The notes under the pieces are model-generated. The model was given only the letters and a program-made list of their open reading frames with translations. It had not been told where the DNA came from and ran no database searches. The position numbers and the translations under genes are program-made. A stretch of DNA of 21,172 nt from CAZUVQ01 sp964623915 (GTDB lineage Bacteria > Bacillota > Clostridia > UMGS1883 > UMGS1540). Where the stretch lies: positions 1 through 21,172 of the forward strand of contig CAZUVQ010000022.1 of the NCBI GenBank assembly GCA_964623915.1. Reading direction: 5' to 3'. Positions 7,283 through 15,499 of the stretch are shown here, piece by piece. The stretch's first letter is position 1. Each line of letters starts with the position of its first letter.

Positions 7283-9049
7283 TTGAGAAGATGGGGAAAA
7301 TATATAAAACCCTATTGGATATATTTCGTTTTGGGGCCATTGTGTATGATTGTAGAGGTGCTTGGAGAAGTTTTCATGCCAAAGCTTCTGGCGAATATAA
7401 TAAATAACGGTATTGGAACAGCCGAGAATGTCGGAAATGGAATAGAATATATAGTGGTTGTTTGTGTTACAATGGTATTTACTGCTGCTTTAATGCTTTT
7501 AGGCGGTGTCGGTGGCGCAATTTTCGGAGCACGTGCATCAGTTAATTTTGCATCTGATTTAAGGCTTGATGTATATAAAAAGGTACAGAAGTTTTCTTTT
7601 GCAAATATCGACAAGTTTTCAACGGGTTCACTTGTCACACGTCTTACTAATGATGTAACACAAATACAACACTTTGTTAATATGCTCCTCAGGATGTGTC
7701 TTCGTGCACCGGGAATGCTTATAGGGGCTCTCATAATGGCAGTAATAATTAATGCAAGGCTTGCCCTCATATTGGCAGTTGCAATTCCTATTTTACTACT
7801 TGTGCTCATAATAATTATTAAAATAGGATACCCCAGGTTTACAACAATGCAGACTAAAATTGACGCACTAAACTCAACAGTGCAGGAAAATGTTACTAAT
7901 GTACGTGTTGTTAAATCATTTGTCAGGGAAGAACATGAGGAAGAAAAGTTTGCACTGGCAAACAGCGAGCTGAAAAAGGCAGGAATACGAGCTGTTAACG
8001 TAATGATATTCATACAGCCTGTGATGATGCTTTTTATGAATCTTACAACCTTAGCGGTTTTGTGGTTTGGTGGAAATGAGGTTTTACAATATGTCGAAAC
8101 CGGAACCGGTATGCAGGTTGGCGATTTTTCAGCATTTCTTACTTATGTCACCCAGATACTCATGGCGCTTATGTTTGTAACAATGATGTTCATGTTTTCA
8201 TCAAGAGCTATGGCATCGGGAAAACGTATTATTGAGGTTCTTGATGAGAAGCTTGACTTAGATGATGTCACAGCTAAAGACAAAGAACTTGAAGTTTCTG
8301 ATGGCGAAATAGAATTTCGCAATGTGAGCTTCAGGTACTATAAAAACAGTGAAGGGAAGGTTTTGGATAATATAAACCTTAAAATCCCAAAAGGCTTGAC
8401 AGTTGGTATTATAGGTTCAACGGGAAGCGGAAAATCAACGCTTGTATCCATGATTCCAAGGCTTTATGATACTGATGAAGGAGAAGTTTTGATTGACGGT
8501 GTCAACGTGCGTGACTATTCCTTTGAAAACTTGCGTAACGGCATAGGTATAGTGCTTCAGAAAAACATTTTATTTTCCGGAAAAATTATAGATAACCTTC
8601 GCTGGGGAGATGAAAATGCAACAGATGAGCAAATACAAAGTGCCGCTGAAAGTGCACAGGCGGATTTGTTTATAAAAAGCTTTACAAACGGCTATGATAC
8701 TGAGCTTGGGCAGGGCGGCGTAAATGTTTCAGGAGGTCAGAAACAAAGGCTTTGCATTGCCAGGGCACTATTGAAAAAGCCCCAAATTTTAATTTTTGAT
8801 GACTCAACGAGTGCAGTTGACACGGCAACAGAAGCAAAAATCCGCAATTATTTTAAGAAAGACCTTAAAAATTCAACAAAAATTATCATTGCACAACGAA
8901 TTTCATCCGTAATGGACGCCGATATGATAGTTGTTTTAAACGATGGAAAAATTACAGGCACGGGTACCCATGAAGAACTACTGAAAACAAATACAGAGTA
9001 CAGTGAAATTTACAACTCGCAGATGGACAGAAAGGAGGGGAATGCATAA
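7283..9049 (+). CDS. ABC exporter half-transporter, degenerate-site subunit (BmrC/TM287-like)
   Basis: The 588-residue protein has a type I exporter membrane domain (six predicted helices, about 1-310) fused to an ATPase domain. Walker A is GSTGSGKST (378-386) and the signature VSGGQKQR is canonical. Walker B, however, reads IFDDSTSAVD with Asp507 in place of the catalytic Glu, and the H-loop His is Gln538 (IIAQRIS). This pattern is typical of the degenerate-site subunit of heterodimeric exporters such as TM287/288 and BmrCD. The TTG at 7283 is chosen because AGAAAGGA lies upstream and the protein then begins RRWGKYIKPYW like its relatives; an ATG at 7202 would add 27 residues but lacks a ribosome site. 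The substrate (drug, lipid or peptide) cannot be told. Confidence 0.9.
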   Translation: MRRWGKYIKPYWIYFVLGPLCMIVEVLGEVFMPKLLANIINNGIGTAENVGNGIEYIVVVCVTMVFTAALMLLGGVGGAIFGARASVNFASDLRLDVYKKVQKFSFANIDKFSTGSLVTRLTNDVTQIQHFVNMLLRMCLRAPGMLIGALIMAVIINARLALILAVAIPILLLVLIIIIKIGYPRFTTMQTKIDALNSTVQENVTNVRVVKSFVREEHEEEKFALANSELKKAGIRAVNVMIFIQPVMMLFMNLTTLAVLWFGGNEVLQYVETGTGMQVGDFSAFLTYVTQILMALMFVTMMFMFSSRAMASGKRIIEVLDEKLDLDDVTAKDKELEVSDGEIEFRNVSFRYYKNSEGKVLDNINLKIPKGLTVGIIGSTGSGKSTLVSMIPRLYDTDEGEVLIDGVNVRDYSFENLRNGIGIVLQKNILFSGKIIDNLRWGDENATDEQIQSAAESAQADLFIKSFTNGYDTELGQGGVNVSGGQKQRLCIARALLKKPQILIFDDSTSAVDTATEAKIRNYFKKDLKNSTKIIIAQRISSVMDADMIVVLNDGKITGTGTHEELLKTNTEYSEIYNSQMDRKEGNA

Positions 9050-11019
9050 TGGCAAGATCTCTTTCCGAGCTGCAAAAGCAATATAACAGAAAATCTACAC
9101 AGGCAAAGAAAGGTGCTTTAGGGGGTATGGGCCACGGTGGGGCAATGCCTATGGGCAAACCTAAGAATTCAAAAAATGTTATAAAAAGACTTTTTGCGTA
9201 TGTGTCAGTATATAAGTTCAGATTTATCTGGGTTTTTCTTTGTATGGCATTGAGCACGGTAACGTCACTTTTAGGTGCATACTTGCTTTCTCCCATAATA
9301 AATAAAGTTGCAAATGTACCGAGCAGAAATGATTTTGCGGACAGTGCTATTTCTAATATTACAAGCTCCATGATGCCTCTATTAGTTAAAGTGACCGGCA
9401 ACCGGGGCTTATCGGATATTGTGGCTTATTTAATAACAGGAATTATTTGCCTTGCAATTATTTATCTTGTTGCAGTTATATCGACCTATGTGCAGAATAA
9501 GCTGATGCTCCATATCTCACAGGGTTCCATACAAAAAATAAGAAATGATTTATTTAAAAAGGTGCAATCACTGCCCATAAAATTTCATGACACAAACTCA
9601 ACAGGCGAAGTGATGAGCCGATTTACAAATGATGTTGACAATATAGGAACAATGCTTGATTCAACTCTTGTAAGCCTTATATCAGGGATGATTACTATCC
9701 TTGGTACAATATTTTTTATGATATACACCAATGTAATACTTGCCGCAATTACCATATTGTTTATTCCGCTTTTCGCTTTTGGCGGAATAATAATTGCAAA
9801 AAAGAGCAGAAAATATTTTGTTGATCAGCAGGCAGCTCTGGGAGCTGTTAATGGGTATATTGAGGAAACAGTGGCAGGGCAAAAGGTTGTAAAAGTATTT
9901 AATCATGAAAAAGAGTGTATTGAGGAGTTTTCACCGTTGAATGATGACCTTCGAGATAAACAGGTATATGCTCAGTTTTACGGAGGTTTAATGGGTCCTG
10001 TGCTTGGAAACTTAAGTCAGGTAGGGTATGCGCTCACAGCCGGAATAGGCGGTGTCTTATGCTTTCTTACTTTAACCGGAAATATTTCTTCTGGCAGCAT
10101 AATATCAGTTGGCGGGCTTACTATTTTTGTTTCATATGCAAGGCATTTTTCCCGCCCAATTAATGAGGTTTCAATGCAGATGTCAACAGTTTTTTCGGCA
10201 CTTGCGGGTGCGGAAAGGGTATTTAATATCATGGATTTGAAGTCAGAGGAACCTGATGGAGAAAAAGCGTTGGATATGCCGCTTATGAAGGGGCATGTAG
10301 TGCTCGATAACGTAACTTTCGGTTATGAACCGGACAAGGTTATATTAAAAAGTATTTCCCTTTATGCAAAGCCGGGGCAGAAGGTTGCATTTGTCGGCTC
10401 GACGGGTGCCGGGAAAACCACGATTACCAATCTTTTAAACCGTTTTTATGAGATAGCTGAAGGCACTATAACAATAGATGGTGTAGACATAGGAAACATA
10501 AAACGAGATTCTTTGCGCTCAAATATTGCAATGGTTTTACAGGATACACACCTTTTTACCGGCACGGTTATGGAGAATATACGCTATGGCAGGCTTGAGG
10601 CAAGCGATGAAGAGGTTATAGAAGCCGCAAAAGCCGCTAATGCCCATAATTTTATAATGAAGCTGTCTGACGGTTATAGCACAATATTAGGCGGTGACGG
10701 CACAAATCTTTCTCAGGGGCAAAGGCAGCTGCTAAATATAGCGAGAGCCGCAATATCAAAAGCTCCTGTACTTGTACTTGATGAGGCAACAAGCTCGGTT
10801 GATACGAGAACTGAAAAGCATATTGAAAAGGCGATGGATTCATTAATGGAAAACAGGACAACCTTTGTAATAGCACATAGGCTTTCAACGGTACGAAACG
10901 CCAATGTAATAATGGTTCTTGAAAACGGAGTTATCATAGAGCGTGGTGACCATGAAGAATTGCTTGCGCAAAAGGGAAAATACTATCAGCTTTATATGGG
11001 TATGTTTGAGCTTGATTAA
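9049..11019 (+). CDS. ABC exporter half-transporter, catalytic subunit (BmrD/TM288-like)
   Basis: This is the partner of the upstream gene. The ATG overlaps the preceding stop codon by one base (TAATG), implying translational coupling and matched amounts. The 656-residue protein has a Gly/Met-rich basic cytoplasmic extension (about 1-45), common in this subfamily, then six membrane helices and an ATPase domain. Walker A is GSTGAGKTT (450-458), Walker B LVLDEATSSVD has the catalytic Glu579, and the H-loop His610 is present in IAHRLSTV. The signature is LSQGQ (554-558) instead of LSGGQ. The heterodimer therefore has one working site (this protein's Walker motifs with the partner's signature) and one degenerate site. 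A terminator follows immediately. Confidence 0.92.
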   Translation: MARSLSELQKQYNRKSTQAKKGALGGMGHGGAMPMGKPKNSKNVIKRLFAYVSVYKFRFIWVFLCMALSTVTSLLGAYLLSPIINKVANVPSRNDFADSAISNITSSMMPLLVKVTGNRGLSDIVAYLITGIICLAIIYLVAVISTYVQNKLMLHISQGSIQKIRNDLFKKVQSLPIKFHDTNSTGEVMSRFTNDVDNIGTMLDSTLVSLISGMITILGTIFFMIYTNVILAAITILFIPLFAFGGIIIAKKSRKYFVDQQAALGAVNGYIEETVAGQKVVKVFNHEKECIEEFSPLNDDLRDKQVYAQFYGGLMGPVLGNLSQVGYALTAGIGGVLCFLTLTGNISSGSIISVGGLTIFVSYARHFSRPINEVSMQMSTVFSALAGAERVFNIMDLKSEEPDGEKALDMPLMKGHVVLDNVTFGYEPDKVILKSISLYAKPGQKVAFVGSTGAGKTTITNLLNRFYEIAEGTITIDGVDIGNIKRDSLRSNIAMVLQDTHLFTGTVMENIRYGRLEASDEEVIEAAKAANAHNFIMKLSDGYSTILGGDGTNLSQGQRQLLNIARAAISKAPVLVLDEATSSVDTRTEKHIEKAMDSLMENRTTFVIAHRLSTVRNANVIMVLENGVIIERGDHEELLAQKGKYYQLYMGMFELD

Positions 11020-11055
11020 AAAAGGGGGCTGTGCATTTTGTCACAGCCCTTTTAA
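11020..11055. terminator. Bidirectional terminator between the ABC operon and ytfJ
   Basis: The stem AAAGGGGGCTGTG (11021-11033) pairs with CACAGCCCTTTT (11042-11053), with one bulged G. It has U-rich flanks in both directions, TTTT-AATTT on plus and a run of six T on minus. It starts one base after the exporter stop and ends 8 bases before the ytfJ stop. Confidence 0.85.
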
Positions 11056-11062
11056 TTTATAT

Positions 11063-11485
11063 TTATTCGTTTTCTTTTTTTTCTTTTCTCTTTTTGAGAA
11101 AATCAGATACTTTTGTAAATGCAATTGGAATTGTTTCCACAAGCTTTTCAACTGAATTATCAAGCTTTGAAGCCGCAATCATTTTAACATCGTCATCAGA
11201 TACTACCAAAAACCCAACAGGTTGTATTGAGACGCCTGCACCGCTGCCACCGCCGAAAAGATTTTCGGTCTGCTGATCTTTCGCAGACTGGTCTTTTGAT
11301 GACTGCTCTTTTTTAGGAGCAAATTCGCTCCCTCCTGCGCCGAAACCGAAGCTGACTTTTGAAATAGGGATTATGGTTTTGCCTCCGGCTATAATAGGCT
11401 CGCCAATAATAGTATTTACGTCCACCATGTCACGTATATTCTCTAATGCTGAAGAAACCAGATCTGAAATGGGATGGTTGTTCAT
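11063..11485 (-). CDS. ytfJ: GerW/YtfJ family sporulation protein
   Basis: The 140-residue protein matches the YtfJ (GerW) family. It starts HPISDLVSSALENIRDMVDVNTIIGEPI, then has ISKVSFGFGAGGSEF and, after a charged, low-complexity linker (about 57-74), GGGSGAGVSIQPVGFLVV. The tail is highly basic (KKRKEKKENE). In Bacillus the protein is made in the forespore and is needed for normal germination, so the gene points to a spore-former. A good AGGAGA ribosome site precedes the ATG. It is the last gene of the lysA-scpAB operon and lies 3 bases after ytfI, the partner gene seen in Bacillus. There is no signal peptide, and the biochemical role is unknown. Confidence 0.9.
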   Translation of the reverse strand: MNNHPISDLVSSALENIRDMVDVNTIIGEPIIAGGKTIIPISKVSFGFGAGGSEFAPKKEQSSKDQSAKDQQTENLFGGGSGAGVSIQPVGFLVVSDDDVKMIAASKLDNSVEKLVETIPIAFTKVSDFLKKRKEKKENE

Positions 11486-11488
11486 TGT

Positions 11489-12070
11489 TTATTTCTCCTT
11501 CCTCCCTTTCGGGATTAAAAATTTGCTGATAATATAAAGGTCGTAAACTGTTTTAAGCCCAATTACGGACTCGAAATCTATTATTAAAGTTTCTTTCATA
11601 AAATCAGGTGCTACTTTAATATCATGCTTTTTCAGTACAAAATTATGCTCAAAAACAGCAAGAATATCATATAAAATGCCCCATGCAGTACCTGTCAGAA
11701 TACCGGTAGATGCGGCATCGCCCATTCCTATCCGTGTGTAAAACTGAAAATTATAAATTATCATTCTTTTTTTTAGGAATGATATAATATCGAATATTTC
11801 CTCGAAATAATCTTTTATGCGTTCCAAGACTTCCAAGGGTTTTTTCTTTTCTTCCTTTTTCTCCTTATCTTTGTCCTCTTTATCTGGTTTTTCTTTTTGC
11901 TTTTTATCTCGTGATGAGTCATATAATGAAAACTTTATTAATCCAACACTTGCAGATATTTTTATAAGGCTCTCTTCGTTTTTCTTGTATATAACATAAA
12001 CCTTTGCGGGTGACAAAGCTAAAAGCCCCAGCAATGCTAAAATGACACCTGTAATTATTAGAACTGTCAT
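11489..12070 (-). CDS. ytfI: DUF2953 membrane-anchored protein (YtfI-like)
   Basis: The 193-residue protein starts with one hydrophobic segment (about 4-22, VLIITGVILALLGLLAL) that should anchor it in the membrane. A Lys/Glu/Asp-rich linker (about 54-78) follows, then a folded region with YTRIGMGDAASTGILTGTAWGIL (about 111-133), characteristic of DUF2953. It is encoded directly upstream of ytfJ, as in Bacillus, which suggests a role near sporulation or the spore membrane, but no biochemical function is known. The start at 12070 has AGGTGA well placed upstream. It lies 24 bases after scpB and 3 bases before ytfJ. The family call rests on motif recall and synteny. Confidence 0.85.
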   Translation of the reverse strand: MTVLIITGVILALLGLLALSPAKVYVIYKKNEESLIKISASVGLIKFSLYDSSRDKKQKEKPDKEDKDKEKKEEKKKPLEVLERIKDYFEEIFDIISFLKKRMIIYNFQFYTRIGMGDAASTGILTGTAWGILYDILAVFEHNFVLKKHDIKVAPDFMKETLIIDFESVIGLKTVYDLYIISKFLIPKGRKEK

Positions 12071-12094
12071 TATTTTTCACCTACTCAAGGATTA

Positions 12095-12643
12095 TTATTC
12101 CTTGTTTTCTTCCAAAAAATTCTCCTGACAAGGAACTTCTGAAATACCCGGTAATTCCTCGAGCCCACAAAGCCCGAAGCAACGTAAAAATTCATCAGTT
12201 GTTCTGTATAAAATGGGTTTTCCCGGAGTATCAAGCCTTCCTGCCTCGTCAATCAAACCTCTTTCACTAAGCCTTGCTATGCTACCCGTGCAATCAACAC
12301 CCCTGATATAATCAATGCGGCTTCTTGTAACGGGTTGATTATATGCAATTATTGACAAGGTCTCCAAAGCCGCAGAGGACAGCCCCTGTTGCTTTCTCGG
12401 TTCAGTAACTGCTCTTATGTATTCATAATAATCCTCTCGTGAGCACAGCTGAAATTTATTTTCAAGCTTTATGATTTTGAGGCCGCTTTTTTCATCGTCT
12501 TTATTTTTTTGCATTTCAAGCAAAAGCTCCAGCGCATCTGTTTCCGAAATATTTAAAGCTTCGCCGATTTCATCGGTACCCACTGCATCACCACAGCTGA
12601 ACAAAATTGCCTCTACTGCAGCATGCATTTTATTCTTCTCCAT
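12095..12643 (-). CDS. scpB: Segregation and condensation protein B
   Basis: ScpB is the winged-helix subunit that dimerises and binds ScpA in the SMC-ScpAB condensin, which organises and separates chromosomes. The product (about 182 residues) starts MEKNKMHAAVEAILF, aligning with the usual N-terminus, and contains LSSAALETLSIIAYNQPVTRSRIDYIRGVD, the most conserved stretch, then GRPILYRTT-like GKPILYRTTDEFLRCFG. Three in-frame ATGs (12652, 12643, 12628) are possible. 12643 best matches family length, and 12628 has GGAG upstream. The start overlaps or abuts the scpA stop, so the pair is probably translationally coupled. Confidence 0.94.
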   Translation of the reverse strand: MEKNKMHAAVEAILFSCGDAVGTDEIGEALNISETDALELLLEMQKNKDDEKSGLKIIKLENKFQLCSREDYYEYIRAVTEPRKQQGLSSAALETLSIIAYNQPVTRSRIDYIRGVDCTGSIARLSERGLIDEAGRLDTPGKPILYRTTDEFLRCFGLCGLEELPGISEVPCQENFLEENKE

Positions 12644-13361
12644 TATCCTCACCGCTTTTTACAAGAATAATTTTATCGCCCTTTTCAAATATTTTCATTC
12701 TTCCGTGTGAAACAAGATGCAAAATTGCAAGAAATGTTGTAACAACCTCAGTTTTGGATTTTGCACCTTCGAAAAAGCTTTCAAAATTTGTCCGCTTTTT
12801 CTTTCTTATAAAACGTATAACATCACGTATTTTATCGGGCAGGGAAATTTTTTCACGTTCAATTATTCCACGGAAACTCTCACGGGGCGGCGGCAGTTTT
12901 GCTTCAATTCTGTTCATAACGCTTAAGAATGCTTCATATAGCCTTGTTTTTTCGATACTGCCGTTTTCCGGTATAACCCTTGCTATCTTTTCGGGTTCCT
13001 TGAAATAATTTGCAAGCGTTGAATACTGATGTTTTTCAAGCTCTTTTGCGGCTTCTTTTACTTTTCTGTATTCAATAAGCCTTCGCGCAAGCTCATCCGG
13101 CGTCATCTCGTCATCTTCGGTTTCCTCATGCCGTGGCAAAAGTGCCCTTGATTTCATAAGCAAAAGCCATGAAGCCATAACAAGAAATTCGCCTGTAATT
13201 TCAAGGTCCATTTCCCGCATATTCTGAAGCTCGTCCAAATAACCGGTGGTAATCTCGGCTATGGGAATATCATAAATATTTATTTTATTTTTTTGTATTA
13301 AAGTCAGAAGCAAATCAAGAGGTCCGTCATAAACACTCAGAGTACATCTTATTGTGTTCAT
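12630..13361 (-). CDS. scpA: Segregation and condensation protein A
   Basis: ScpA is the kleisin that bridges the SMC heads and binds the ScpB dimer. The 243-residue chain has the family N-terminus (VYDGPLDLLLTLIQKNKINIYDIPIAEIT) with the helix that contacts SMC, then EFLVMASWLLLMKSRALLP. An acidic and charged middle region (85-130) follows, and a C-terminal winged helix ends with VTTFLAILHLVSHGRMKI. The ATG overlaps the preceding protease stop in an ATGA arrangement. It sits between the M50 protease and scpB genes, a common Clostridia order. Confidence 0.95.
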   Translation of the reverse strand: MNTIRCTLSVYDGPLDLLLTLIQKNKINIYDIPIAEITTGYLDELQNMREMDLEITGEFLVMASWLLLMKSRALLPRHEETEDDEMTPDELARRLIEYRKVKEAAKELEKHQYSTLANYFKEPEKIARVIPENGSIEKTRLYEAFLSVMNRIEAKLPPPRESFRGIIEREKISLPDKIRDVIRFIRKKKRTNFESFFEGAKSKTEVVTTFLAILHLVSHGRMKIFEKGDKIILVKSGEDNGEE

Positions 13362-14008
13362 AGAGACATTATCAAGTTAACTAACGTGTCAAGTGACCTT
13401 AGTATCGGGTTTACAAAAATACCTAAAAATTTACTTATTATCCCTGTATATAAAAGCAAAAGCAATATGATAAAAGAATACCTCTCATATTGCATAAGCT
13501 TAAAGTAATAGCGTGATGGCAAAAGTGAACTGAAAATTTTTGAGCCATCAAGCGGGGGGATGGGTATGAGATTAAATATTGCTAAAGAAACATTAAGAAT
13601 GATAAGCTGTATCATTAGGCTATAAAAAGTTTCGGCAAAAGTCACGTTAAATGAGCCGAAAGCAAACCTTGAAAATATGCCGAGTAAAATCGAACCTATC
13701 AATGCCAATAAAAGATTTGACATAGGCCCGGCTAAGGATACAATAACGGTGCCGTATTTTTTGTTTCTGAAGTTATATGGATTTATGGGTACGGGCTTTG
13801 CCCACCCAAAACTAAATATCAGCAAACAAATGGCACCTAAAATATCCATATGCTTGAGTGGATTCATGGATAATCTGCCTGCAGCCTTTGCTGTATTGTC
13901 ACCCATTTTGTAGGCGGCATATGCATGGGCATACTCATGCACGGTGATTGCCAGAAAAACTACAGGCAGTCTTAAAATCATGGTCTGAAAATTCATTCCG
14001 CTAAACAT
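13358..14008 (-). CDS. Site-2-protease-type M50 membrane metalloprotease
   Basis: The 216-residue polytopic membrane protein has the zinc motif HEYAH at 24-28 inside the first helix and the third-ligand motif NLIPIPPLDG (146-155, Asp154) in a later helix. AGRLSMNPLKHMD and GWAKPVPINP are typical of the short soluble-domain-free M50 group near scpAB in Firmicutes. It should cut membrane-embedded substrates; the substrate is unknown, and no sigma or anti-sigma gene is adjacent. Its ATG shares one base with the lysA stop (TAATG) and its TGA overlaps the scpA ATG, so three consecutive genes are coupled. A second ATG four codons in is also possible. Confidence 0.92.
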   Translation of the reverse strand: MFSGMNFQTMILRLPVVFLAITVHEYAHAYAAYKMGDNTAKAAGRLSMNPLKHMDILGAICLLIFSFGWAKPVPINPYNFRNKKYGTVIVSLAGPMSNLLLALIGSILLGIFSRFAFGSFNVTFAETFYSLMIQLIILNVSLAIFNLIPIPPLDGSKIFSSLLPSRYYFKLMQYERYSFIILLLLLYTGIISKFLGIFVNPILRSLDTLVNLIMSL

Positions 14009-15306
14009 TATATATCATTCCTTATTAAATCCTCATAGGATTCACGTTTTATTATTACTCTTGCGTTGCCGTCTTTTACCATAACAACAGCGGGGCGTGG
14101 CAAACGGTTATAATTGCTCGCCATTGAGTAATTATAAGCACCCGTTGTCAAAACAGCTATTATATCACCGGCCTTAATTTTCGGTAAGCTGATGTTTTCT
14201 ATCAGTATATCTCCTGATTCACAGCACTTTCCCGCAAGTGTTATGTCTTCTTGCGGCCTCGCAAAAGGGTTTTTGCATAAAAGTGCCTTATAGCGTGCTC
14301 CGTACATTATATAGCGTGGGTTATCTGCCATGCCGCCGTCAACTGACACATATTTTCTTATGTTTTTAATGTCCTTAATTGCACCGGCTGTATAAAGCGT
14401 TATTCCGGCCTCGGCAACAATACTTCTGCCGGGTTCAACATAAACAAATGGTTTTTGTAACCCATGCTTATGAAGAGCGTTATTAAGGCCGGCAAGCAGG
14501 GCTTTCATATATTCATAACAAGGTTTCGGAGAATCCTCGTCAGTATATCTTACGCCGAATCCGCCGCCTAAATTCAGCTCTCTTAAAACAAAGCCGAAAT
14601 CATCTTTAACTTTTGCCATAAAGGCTACCAAAAGCTCTGCCACAAAAACAAAAGGCTTTTCATCAAGAATTTGTGAACCAATATGGCTGTGCAGACCGCA
14701 TAGGTCTACATTTTTATATTTCAGCGTTTCACAAACAACATCATATGCTTCGCCTGTTTCAAGTGAAACACCAAATTTGCTGTCATTCTGACCTGTTTTA
14801 ACAAAATCGTGGGTATGAGCCTCAATACCGGGTTTTATTCGAAGTAAAATTTTCTGAACAATCCCTTTTTCTTTCGCTATGGCATCAATTGAATCTACCT
14901 CATCAATGCTGTCAGCAACAATTCTGCCAATGCCGGCACTAATTGCATCATTTATTTCGGAAAAGCTTTTGTTGTTTCCATGCATAAATATTTTGTCAGC
15001 CGGAAAGTTTGCGGATAAAGCAGTGTAAAGCTCACCGCCTGAAACTACATCAAGCCCAAGACCCTCACTGTCAGCAATTCTTGCAATTTCTTTACAGCAA
15101 AAAGCCTTGGATGCATATAAGGGCATACCAAAGCCCTGGTAAAAATCATTAATTGCACTTATATAATCACCCATATTTTTTCTGATATGGTTTTCGTCAA
15201 ATACATATAGCGGAGTACCGTATTCCCTTGCAAGCAGTGAAGTGGACACACCGCCAACAGTAAGCTCATCTTTTTCGTTTATTGCTAATGATTCAATATT
15301 GTACAT
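14008..15306 (-). CDS. lysA: Diaminopimelate decarboxylase
   Basis: LysA makes lysine by PLP-dependent decarboxylation of meso-diaminopimelate. The 432-residue enzyme is of normal length. The PLP lysine is Lys67 in PLYASKAFC, LCGLHSHIGSQI and LGGGFGVRY form the barrel's PLP-phosphate region, EPGRSIVAEAG is the family signature, and the C-terminal CESGDI supplies the active-site Cys. The start at 15306 has GGAGG 5 bases upstream; the open frame above it contains the promoter. It is the first gene of the operon with the M50 protease, scpA, scpB, ytfI and ytfJ. The leader is only about 15 bases, so no lysine riboswitch can fit. Confidence 0.96.
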   Translation of the reverse strand: MYNIESLAINEKDELTVGGVSTSLLAREYGTPLYVFDENHIRKNMGDYISAINDFYQGFGMPLYASKAFCCKEIARIADSEGLGLDVVSGGELYTALSANFPADKIFMHGNNKSFSEINDAISAGIGRIVADSIDEVDSIDAIAKEKGIVQKILLRIKPGIEAHTHDFVKTGQNDSKFGVSLETGEAYDVVCETLKYKNVDLCGLHSHIGSQILDEKPFVFVAELLVAFMAKVKDDFGFVLRELNLGGGFGVRYTDEDSPKPCYEYMKALLAGLNNALHKHGLQKPFVYVEPGRSIVAEAGITLYTAGAIKDIKNIRKYVSVDGGMADNPRYIMYGARYKALLCKNPFARPQEDITLAGKCCESGDILIENISLPKIKAGDIIAVLTTGAYNYSMASNYNRLPRPAVVMVKDGNARVIIKRESYEDLIRNDI

Positions 15307-15328
15307 ATATACCTCCATATTGAATATC

Positions 15329-15357
15329 ATTATACCATTAAAGGTTAAAACTGTCAA
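15329..15357 (-). promoter_or_regulatory. Consensus promoter of the lysA-scpAB-ytfIJ operon
   Basis: On the minus strand TTGACA (15357-15352), a 17-base spacer and TATAAT (15334-15329) match the sigma-A consensus perfectly. Transcription would start near 15322, only about 15 bases before the lysA ATG. Confidence 0.85.
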
Positions 15358-15430
15358 CAAATATATCTGTAAAAAAGCAGCCTGAAGCCTGTTGTTTATG
15401 AAGTTTATTATGTTAATAAACCTAATAACA

Positions 15431-15459
15431 TTGACTTTATTTTATATGGATGGTAAAAT
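15431..15459 (+). promoter_or_regulatory. Promoter of the CPBP protease gene
   Basis: TTGACT (15431-15436), 17 bases, TAAAAT (15454-15459). Transcription would start near 15466, about 34 bases before the ATG at 15500. Confidence 0.7.
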
Positions 15460-15499
15460 AAAGTTACTTGATTTCAAAACAACAGAAAGGGAAATTACC

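Noticed and set aside
7312..8013. 233-residue minus-strand frame opposite the first ABC gene
   Set aside because: It is a shadow of the exporter gene, rich in Ser/Thr/Ile with no domain, and the exporter frame is fully supported.
15307..15360. N-terminal extension of lysA
   Set aside because: It covers the consensus promoter. The ATG at 15306 follows GGAGG and matches the family start.
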